From: JAUXIQ01 sp030620925 [NCBI: Nitrospinota bacterium]
GTDB lineage: Bacteria > JAUXIQ01
Length of the DNA: 12,824 bases
Direction of reading: 5' to 3'
Assembly (NCBI GenBank): GCA_030620925.1
Contig: JAUXIQ010000017.1
Coordinates: forward strand, 1-12,824
In this document: piece after piece, positions 6,852 to 12,113 of the stretch
Position numbering within the stretch: the first letter of the stretch is position 1
Layout of the letters: each line of letters starts with the position of its first letter
Program-made: the position numbers and the translations under genes
The notes under the pieces: generated by a model
Databases searched by the model: none
What the model was told of the DNA's origin: nothing
Seen by the model: the letters and a program-made list of their open reading frames with translations, nothing else

Positions 6852-7543
6852 CAAGCAGTCCTCGCCTGCAGTTTCCTGAAAAATATATTCACTGCAAAGG
6901 ATACTATCAAAAGTATAATCCCCAGGGCAATCGCCATTCCATACTCACCCTTGCTGGTTTCCATGGCAATGGCCGTGGTAACCGTCCTGGTGTATCCTTT
7001 AATGTTGCCTCCCAGCACGAGCGCCGAACCTACTTCGGCTATGGCGCGGCCGAAGCCGGCTATGACCGCGGCGATCAGGGCAAACCTCGCCTCTTCGAGA
7101 ACCGTCCACGCAGTCCGCACGGTACCCGCGCCCAACGGTTGGGCCACGGGCCTCACCCTGATATCGACTTCCTGCACCGCGGACATAGTCAGAGCGGCTA
7201 CGATGGGTGTAGCCAGGATGAACTGTCCTATGATCACCGCCTTGACGGTAAAAAGCAGGTTCAACGAACCAAGCGGGCCTTGCTGCGACAGTATGGTAAA
7301 GACGAAAAGCCCCACGATTACAGTGGGCAGGGCCATGAATGTGTTAAGCAGCGTCCCCAGCAGATTGCGGCCCCTGAACTTCCCTGTACCCACCAGATAG
7401 CCCAGGGGCACGCCCACTAAGGCGGCGGCAAGTATGGCCGCGGACGAGATTCTGAGCGAAAGGAAAACGATGGAGTAGACCTCTCTGTCCAGAGAGAAGA
7501 GCAGCTTGGCGGCGGTTGCCATCCCCTGCCCCAGGGAGTCCAT
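6851..7543 (-). CDS. tupB: Tungstate-type ABC importer, permease
   Basis: This is the membrane channel of the oxyanion importer (230 residues). About five or six hydrophobic segments are visible, near 22-50, 62-86, 96-120, 150-175 and 200-224. The sequences TFMALPTVIVGLFVFTILS, SAVQEVDIRVRPVAQPLGAG and EARFALIAAVIAGFGRAIAE are characteristic of TupB-type permeases; the last contains the EAA-like loop that contacts the ATPase. The ATG has GAGAGGTGA six bases upstream. Its stop overlaps the tupC start by one base, so the two are translationally coupled. The binding protein TupA, usually the first gene of a tupABC operon, is not next to it. A terminator-like hairpin lies 50-80 bases upstream of the ATG, pointing to conditional expression. 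Molybdate as substrate cannot be ruled out. Confidence 0.87.
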   Translation of the reverse strand: MDSLGQGMATAAKLLFSLDREVYSIVFLSLRISSAAILAAALVGVPLGYLVGTGKFRGRNLLGTLLNTFMALPTVIVGLFVFTILSQQGPLGSLNLLFTVKAVIIGQFILATPIVAALTMSAVQEVDIRVRPVAQPLGAGTVRTAWTVLEEARFALIAAVIAGFGRAIAEVGSALVLGGNIKGYTRTVTTAIAMETSKGEYGMAIALGIILLIVSFAVNIFFRKLQARTA

Positions 7544-7592
7544 TTATATTCACCTCTCGATGTCTTGGCCGGTAGTGGAAGATAAATAAATG

Positions 7593-7624
7593 AAAAAAAC
7601 CGGGAGCCTTACCTGGTCCCGGTT
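7593..7624 (-). terminator. Intrinsic terminator or attenuator between xdhC and tupB
   Basis: On the minus strand AACCGGGA pairs perfectly with TCCCGGTT around an 11-nt loop, and the right arm runs into seven Ts in total, the form of a rho-independent terminator. It lies 61 bp after the xdhC stop and 49 bp before the tupB ATG. I see no promoter between hairpin and tupB, so any tupB transcript must read through it. It may be an attenuator rather than a simple end of the xdhC transcript. Confidence 0.8.
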
Positions 7625-7685
7625 AGAAGATAAGATTTACATTTTAAGATTTTACTGAATTGCACTGATCTAAAATAATCCAGGT

Positions 7686-8480
7686 TCAGCCTTCTTTCGC
7701 TGTTCCTTTGTATACTTGAACTATCTCCGCCAGTATGCTCACCGCTATCTCTTCAGGGGTTTCGGCCCCGATGTCCAGCCCGATGGGCGCGTGCACCCGC
7801 TTGAACTCCCCCTCCGGGACGCCTTCTTCTTTAAGGCTCTTATAGATCGTATTGATCTTTCGCTTGCTGCCTATCATTCCGATGTATCGTGCATCCGTTC
7901 CCAGCGCCCATTTGAGAACATGCTGATCGTGCAGGTGCCCGCGGGTGACGATGACGATGTAAGAGTTGTCGCCGGATTCCAATTGAGAAAAAGCTTCATC
8001 GAAACTTTCCCCGTATATGGCATCAGCCTCGGGGAACCTCTCTCTGTTTGCGAAGGTGGGCCTGTCATCCACCACCGTCACTTTGAATCCGGCTATCCCA
8101 GCCATTCTGGAGAGTGGCTGAGCGATGTGTCCCGCGCCGAAGATATTGACGGCGGGTGGGGCTTTAATCGGCTCGATGAACACGTCAAGCACTCCTCCGC
8201 AAATCAGGCCGCTCTCCGCCATCTCCTTCTCGGTGAGCTTGAAGTTGGCTATCCTGGGGGTACCCTCCTTGATGGCGTTCATGGCTTCCTGCCAGACTTC
8301 ACCATCCACGCAGCCACCGCCTATCGAGCCTACCGTGGTGCCGTCCTCACGGACCAGCATCTTTGCGGTGTCCTTGCGGGGAGCCGCGCCTTTCCTCGAA
8401 ATGATGGTGGCCAGCGCCCCTGTTCCACCGGAGTGGCGGATGCGCACTATCTCTTCGTAGATATCCTCAGGCTTTTCCAT
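7686..8480 (-). CDS. xdhC: XdhC/CoxI-family molybdenum cofactor chaperone
   Basis: XdhC/CoxI proteins bind the molybdenum cofactor, support its sulfuration and deliver it to xanthine dehydrogenase-type hydroxylases in the cytoplasm; they are not enzyme subunits. The 264-residue product has both halves of the family. The N-terminal XdhC/CoxI domain carries SIGGGCVDGEVW (52-63) and a CGG at 94-96. The C-terminal Rossmann-like domain carries IFGAGHIAQPL (113-123), VVDDRP, TRGHLHDQHVLKWAL (179-193), YIGMIGSKRK (199-208) and APIGLDIGAETPEEIAVSI (231-249). The ATG has only a weak purine tract upstream. It follows the small-subunit gene by 77 bp on the same strand and precedes the terminator-like hairpin, so it is probably last in the hydroxylase operon. 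A close neighbour imports tungstate or molybdate, which fits cofactor supply. Confidence 0.92.
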   Translation of the reverse strand: MEKPEDIYEEIVRIRHSGGTGALATIISRKGAAPRKDTAKMLVREDGTTVGSIGGGCVDGEVWQEAMNAIKEGTPRIANFKLTEKEMAESGLICGGVLDVFIEPIKAPPAVNIFGAGHIAQPLSRMAGIAGFKVTVVDDRPTFANRERFPEADAIYGESFDEAFSQLESGDNSYIVIVTRGHLHDQHVLKWALGTDARYIGMIGSKRKINTIYKSLKEEGVPEGEFKRVHAPIGLDIGAETPEEIAVSILAEIVQVYKGTAKEG

Positions 8481-8557
8481 GATCGACTCTCGTGAAAAAT
8501 ATTATCATAGACCGGAAATTTTCAGTAAGCTTTTTCACCGTGTAAATGCACGAACCA

Positions 8558-9022
8558 CTAGCCCGCAGCCGCGGCCAGTATGCTCTTGACTATCTTGTCG
8601 TAACCCGTGCAGCGGCACAGGTTCCCCGCTATAGCCACCCTGACCTCCTGTTCGGTGGGCCTGGGATTATTCTCAAGGAAGGTTTTGGCGGAGAGGATCA
8701 TACCCGGCGTGCAGAAGCCGCACTGAATGGCCCCGTTTTCGATGAACGCCTGCTGGAGGGGATGCAGGTTATCGCCGTCGGCCACTCCCTCGATGGTCAG
8801 CACCTCTTTTCGGTCCGCCTCTACGGCAAGCATCAGGCAAGCGTTTACAGCACTCCCATCCACCACTACAGTGCAGGCTCCGCAGTCTCCCTCGCCGCAT
8901 CCCTCTTTAGTGCCGGTGAGGTTTAATTCGTTTCTTATGAAGTCCAGGAGGGTCATCCTGGGTTCTACTTCCCTCTCATGGGTCTCGCCGTTGACTTCCA
9001 GCTTTATGGGAACCTTCGACAC
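8558..9022 (-). CDS. Molybdenum hydroxylase small subunit, two [2Fe-2S] clusters (CoxS/XdhA type)
   Basis: This subunit carries electrons from the molybdenum centre to the FAD subunit in XDH/CO dehydrogenase-type enzymes. Numbered from the GTG at 9022 (154 residues), Cys42, Cys47, Cys50 and Cys62 (GCGEGDCGAC...NAC) bind the plant-ferredoxin-type cluster. Cys101, Cys104, Cys136 and Cys138 (CGFC...NLCRC) bind the second cluster, in the order and spacing of the family. I prefer this GTG to a TTG at 9040, because GGAGG lies nine bases before the GTG and that Shine-Dalgarno would fall inside the coding region of the longer form; family proteins also begin close to the V-N-G-E strand. It follows the interrupted FAD-subunit gene by 39 bp. 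All eight cluster ligands are intact, so this gene is not visibly decayed. Confidence 0.93.
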   Translation of the reverse strand: MSKVPIKLEVNGETHEREVEPRMTLLDFIRNELNLTGTKEGCGEGDCGACTVVVDGSAVNACLMLAVEADRKEVLTIEGVADGDNLHPLQQAFIENGAIQCGFCTPGMILSAKTFLENNPRPTEQEVRVAIAGNLCRCTGYDKIVKSILAAAAG

Positions 9023-9061
9023 TTTAATTATCCTCCACAAAAGGACTTGCCTCTGCTTTAA

Positions 9062-9937
9062 CTACGAGGACGACGCTGCTTCATAGGCCATTGCAAGCGC
9101 CCGCCTGGTAAGGACGTCGGCCATCTCTTTCCTGTATTTTGCCGAACACCGCACGTCGGATATGGGCTTGGTGGCTCTGGATGCGGCTTTGCCCGCTTCA
9201 ACAAGGACTTTGTCTTCCAGGGTTGAGCCTATCACCAACTCCTCAGCCTTGCCCGCTCTTATAATAGTAGGCGCCACCGAGCCGAGAGCGATGCGGGCGT
9301 CTTTGACCTTCCCGTTCTTCCCGTCGAGAGTTACCACCGCGGCCACGTTCACCAGAGCGATCTCCATGGCCCGTCTCACACCCAGCTTTATGAACGCTCC
9401 TCCGGAGCGCGTTTTCATGGCCGGGGCCTCCACCTGCACGAGCAATTCGTCAGGCTTCAGGGCAGTGGAGCCGGGGCCGGTGAATCACTGTTCGAGATTC
9501 ACCGCCCTTTCCCTGCGCGGGCCGCGGACGCGGGCTACCGCTCCCATAGCGATGAGGGGTGGAACGGTATCGGCTGCGGGGGAGGCGTTACACAGGTTGC
9601 CGCCCAGGGTAGCCCTGTTGCGCACCTGCACCGAGCCTACCTCTCCTGCGGCCTGGGCCAGGAAAGAAAAATTTTCTCTAACCGCAACGGAAGTGTGGAT
9701 GTCCGTAAGCGTAGCGAGGGCCCCTATTCGAAGGCCGTTTCGCTTGCTGTAGTTTATTCTGTTCAGGCCCTTGATGCGCTTGAGGTCGATAACAACCTTC
9801 GGGCTGAGTGTCTTGAGTTTCATGTTCCCCACGAGGTCCGTTCCCCCCGCCAACAGCTTCGCCTCGTTTTTCGACTTGCGAAGAAGGGAGAACACTTCTT
9901 CTATGGTACCGGGGCTGTAATAGTCGAATGGTCTCAA
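9062..9937 (-). pseudogene. Molybdenum hydroxylase FAD-binding medium subunit (CoxM/XdhB type), interrupted by in-frame TGA
   Basis: The frame from TTG 9937 to 9062 encodes 291 positions, the normal length of a CoxM-like subunit, with one TGA at codon 151 (9487-9485). Before it lies the FAD domain: MRPFDYYSPG, LLAGGTDL (28-35) and RNRATLGGNLCNASPAAD (106-123). After it the same frame goes on as FTGPG, then LKPDELLVQVEAP and a full C-terminal domain (SGGAFIKLGVRRAMEIALVN; SDVRCSAKYRKEM). Relatives read roughly 'L-E-D-F-F-T-G-P-G' here, so the TGA stands where a Phe is usual and nothing else is lost. Options are a recent nonsense mutation, a sequencing error or stop-codon recoding. The TTG start has a GGGGGGG tract six bases upstream; an ATG at 9942 is out of frame and meets a stop after two codons. 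If unread, the product is a 150-residue FAD-domain fragment. Confidence 0.85.
9478..9504. repeat. Perfect 9-bp inverted repeat containing the interrupting TGA
   Basis: On the + strand CGGTGAATC (9478-9486) pairs exactly with GATTCACCG (9496-9504) around a 9-nt loop. In the minus-strand mRNA the stop codon occupies the last loop base and the first two bases of the 3' arm. After one mismatch the stem can be extended by two more G-C pairs. Confidence 0.8.
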
Positions 9938-10371
9938 CTCATTCCCCCCCTAAATTAAGCAAGAACTAAAAATTACAACACCGTCATCGTTAATCCTTTA
10001 ACAGTCTATTGCCTAACAGAAATACTCCGTCAAGTCAAGTCGATTGTTTGACTGACCTCACTTCGCGAGAGTCCCCACAGTAAAACGTATCCAGCGGATT
10101 TCCCTCGCTGAATACAGCAAGAACAATTAATGTTGTCGGGCCAACTAGAAAATTATTGACACTTTTGCTGAACTGTTCTATAAAACGTATGCAAAATTTA
10201 TGGTAGCTGTTCTAATAAATAAAAAAATTTTATCTAACCGAAGTATTTACTGACTTTAAAAGGCGAAGAAGGGGGGTGGATAATAGAGGTAAATTTTACT
10301 TTTATAAAATAATTATGCGGTTAAATTAATGATGCCATCTATACGATGCATCGTTGAGGGGAGGGTAAGTA
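9938..10371. other. Divergent intergenic region between the hydroxylase operon and the first binding-protein gene
   Basis: No convincing gene is seen in these 434 bp. The half near the hydroxylase operon contains the inverted repeat AGTCAA-N9-TTGACT (10033-10053), a possible operator, and TTGACT/TTGACG boxes on the minus strand without a good -10 box. The other half becomes AT-rich and holds the promoter at 10156-10184, then a leader of about 180 nt. The leader contains a purine tract followed by a GTG-initiated 17-codon ORF (10276-10329) and the 12-bp palindrome ACGATGCATCGT (10343-10354) just before the Shine-Dalgarno. No known riboswitch was recognised. Confidence 0.5.
10156..10184 (+). 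promoter_or_regulatory. Near-consensus sigma-70 promoter for the first binding-protein gene
   Basis: TTGACA (10156-10161), 17 bp, then TATAAA (10179-10184): a perfect -35 box, a five-of-six -10 box and the optimal spacing. Transcription would start near 10191, giving a leader of about 180 nt before the ATG at 10372. Such a strong promoter fits an abundant periplasmic binding protein. Confidence 0.75.
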
Positions 10372-10402
10372 ATGTTAAAAAGAATTTTGCTTGCCGCATT
10401 GA
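10372..10402 (+). other. Displaced start of the first binding protein: signal-peptide codons cut off by a one-base insertion
   Basis: An ATG at 10372 with GGGGAGGG upstream begins MLKRILLAAL, matching the start of the downstream paralogue (MMKKILLIALL). This frame then leaves the gene. Skipping one base in the TTGAGTGG stretch (about 10399-10403) restores ...LVVGVFALALATGNASAK and joins the long downstream frame. The ATG and its Shine-Dalgarno are therefore probably the original start, separated from the gene by +1 nt. Confidence 0.75.
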
Positions 10403-11671
10403 GTGGTGGGAGTGTTCGCTCTGGCTCTCGCAACGGGGAACGCAAGCGCCAAGCAGGAAGTGGGCGTTACAGATACGACTATCCTGGTTGGTTCTTCCGC
10501 CGGCCTTTCGGGCCCTATTGCTAACTGGGGAAACAACCTATCCCGTTTCGCGCCCCAGGCGGTCTTCAACGAGGTGAACGCGGCCGGGGGTATTCACGGA
10601 CGGCAGATATTATATAAAGTTTACGATGATGGTTACAAGCCCGACCGGGCCATGGCCAACGTCAAGAAGCTTATCGAGAGGGACCGGGTCTTCGTTATGT
10701 TCGCTCAGATGGGCACTCCGACCAACAAAGCCACCTACAAGTATGTGACCGAGGTGAAAAAGGTCCCCCTGATATTTCCCGCTACCGGGGCCCATATCTG
10801 GGGCGACCCTTACAAGAAATACATCTTCCCGGCGCCTAACGACTACTGGCAGGAAGCCTGGATAATAATAGACTATTTCATCCACACCAGGGGATATACT
10901 AAAATCGGCTCCTTTTACCAGGATGATGATTACGGGCGCGACGTCCATGAGCCTGCCAAGAAAAGGGTTGAGATGCATGGCCTGAAGCTGGTGGGCGAAG
11001 AGGTATACAAGAGCGGCCAGGTGGACGTGAGCTCCCAGGTGACCAAGCTGAGGCAGGCAGGCGCCGAGGGAGTGATACTGGGGACGGTCTTCATCTCCGG
11101 CTCGCAGTTCCTTCGTGAAGCCAGGAAGATGGGCTGGAATGTCCAGGCGGGTGGCATTTCTCCCACGGGATCACAAAAGATGATAGACCTCTCCGGCTCG
11201 AGCGCGCCGGGGTTCGTGAACACCGTGCCTTTCCCGAACATGGAGCTCAGCCAAGTGCCCGGTATAATAGAGTACCGGAGAGTAATCAGCAAATACTACC
11301 CGAAAGCTCCTTTCGATGATACAACCGCGTGGGGCTATTTGGGCGCTAAGATACTTGTCCACATGCTGGAGCTCACCGGAAGGGACCTCACCAGGGAAAA
11401 CTTGATCAAGGCCGCTGAGACCAAGTTCAAGAACTGGGACTCGGGCATAGTCCCGGCCCTCTCCTATAGCGAAACGAGCCACGCTGCGGCCATATCCAGG
11501 TATCTGGCGGTGGTCCGGAAACTGCCCGACGGCAATATGAGGTACGTCCCCACTGGGCCGGATATGGAAAAGGGAATCGAGGCCACGCCGCAGTGGTTGA
11601 AATCATGGGGCAAGACCCCGGCGGAAACCAAGGCAGAATTCCAGGCAATAAGGAAATTCCCTCAGAAATAA
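10403..11671 (+). CDS. Branched-chain-amino-acid-type ABC solute-binding protein (Peripla_BP_6), first tandem copy, N-terminally frameshifted
   Basis: The 422-residue open frame encodes a periplasmic binding protein of the LivJ-like class that feeds an ABC permease. Typical segments are ILVGSSAGLSGPIANWGNN near the mature N-terminus, VYDDGYKPDRAMANVKKLIE, PATGAHIW, FYQDDDYGRDVHEPAKKR and SGQVDVSSQVTKLRQAGAE. The ligand is unknown; this class also binds amides, aromatic acids and other carboxylates. As the sequence stands, only a GTG at 10403 opens this frame. That gives a signal peptide lacking its positive N-terminus and half its hydrophobic core (MVGVFALALATGNASA). The intact start probably lies at ATG 10372, one base out of frame. 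The mature part is intact and about three quarters identical by eye to the next gene. No permease or ATPase gene (livHMGF) is visible. A strong terminator follows. Confidence 0.88.
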   Translation: MVGVFALALATGNASAKQEVGVTDTTILVGSSAGLSGPIANWGNNLSRFAPQAVFNEVNAAGGIHGRQILYKVYDDGYKPDRAMANVKKLIERDRVFVMFAQMGTPTNKATYKYVTEVKKVPLIFPATGAHIWGDPYKKYIFPAPNDYWQEAWIIIDYFIHTRGYTKIGSFYQDDDYGRDVHEPAKKRVEMHGLKLVGEEVYKSGQVDVSSQVTKLRQAGAEGVILGTVFISGSQFLREARKMGWNVQAGGISPTGSQKMIDLSGSSAPGFVNTVPFPNMELSQVPGIIEYRRVISKYYPKAPFDDTTAWGYLGAKILVHMLELTGRDLTRENLIKAAETKFKNWDSGIVPALSYSETSHAAAISRYLAVVRKLPDGNMRYVPTGPDMEKGIEATPQWLKSWGKTPAETKAEFQAIRKFPQK

Positions 11672-11690
11672 CAAGGAAAGTAGACCAGCT

Positions 11691-11727
11691 AAACCCTCTG
11701 CCCCGCAAAGGGGCAGGGGGTTTTTAT
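11691..11727 (+). terminator. Strong rho-independent terminator after the first binding-protein gene
   Basis: CCCTCTGCCCC (11694-11704) pairs with GGGGCAGGGGG (11710-11720), with one G-T pair, around the loop GCAAA, followed by TTTTTATTT. Flanking AAA/TTT can extend the stem. It begins 20 bp after the TAA, so the two tandem binding-protein genes are separate transcription units. Confidence 0.93.
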
Positions 11728-12113
11728 TTAACTATTAATACGATCATTCTCTATTAAGAGACTACCGCCCCTCAATCAGTTCTCACCCCTTTGCCGTGTG
11801 GCCAACCTTAAAGAATCTATTTTACCGGTAAATCGCCTTTGCAATTATTAAAGAATAATATAAGATTGCCTCACGTCTAAAGATAAGTTGACACTAAATG
11901 CATAATTATTTTATAAATAATAGTCGCTTTAACGTTTTTGTAATTGTAATATCGCATGAGTTTTGTTATAAGCATAATCGGAATAATTCGATTTAAGTAT
12001 ATACTTCTTTCAGACAATTAGGAAGGGAGGTGAAAGAACAATTCAAATATTCTGATATAACCATAATGTGACTACACGATCAGTATTAAGCAGAAATTTA
12101 AAGGGGAGAAACG
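11728..12113. other. AT-rich intergenic region and leader of the second binding-protein gene
   Basis: These 386 bp hold no clear gene. They contain the promoter at 11888-11917, a 12-bp palindrome AAGTATATACTT (11995-12006), a strong purine tract GGAAGGGAGG (12021-12030) leading into a GTG-initiated 13-codon ORF (12030-12071), and the Shine-Dalgarno GGGGAG of the gene itself (12103-12108). The promoter / purine tract / mini-ORF / gene order is the same as upstream of the first copy. No known riboswitch was recognised. Confidence 0.5.
11888..11917 (+). promoter_or_regulatory. Near-consensus sigma-70 promoter for the second binding-protein gene
   Basis: TTGACA (11888-11893) is followed after 18 bp by TATAAA (11912-11917); read as TTATAA the spacing is 17 bp. 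The surroundings are very AT-rich. The expected leader to the ATG at 12114 is about 190 nt, close to that of the first copy. Confidence 0.7.

Noticed and set aside
7716-8495. 259-codon + strand frame opposite xdhC
   Set aside because: It mirrors the full length of a well-supported XdhC gene and shows no motif of its own.
8492-8538. GTGAAAAA ... TTTTTCAC inverted repeat between the small-subunit gene and xdhC
   Set aside because: Arms are 8 bp, AT-rich and separated by 31 nt; chance is a sufficient explanation.
9023-9040. TTG at 9040 as start of the small 2Fe-2S subunit
   Set aside because: The best Shine-Dalgarno (GGAGG) would lie inside the coding region; the GTG at 9022 is correctly placed after it.
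9478-9504. The hairpin at the TGA as a bacterial SECIS element
   Set aside because: A bacterial SECIS must lie downstream of the UGA; this hairpin lies mostly upstream with the UGA in its 3' side. The weaker downstream hairpin also fits the consensus poorly.
9938-10371. Moco-type riboswitch upstream of the hydroxylase operon
   Set aside because: No multi-stem structure or recognisable conserved core was found on the minus strand here.
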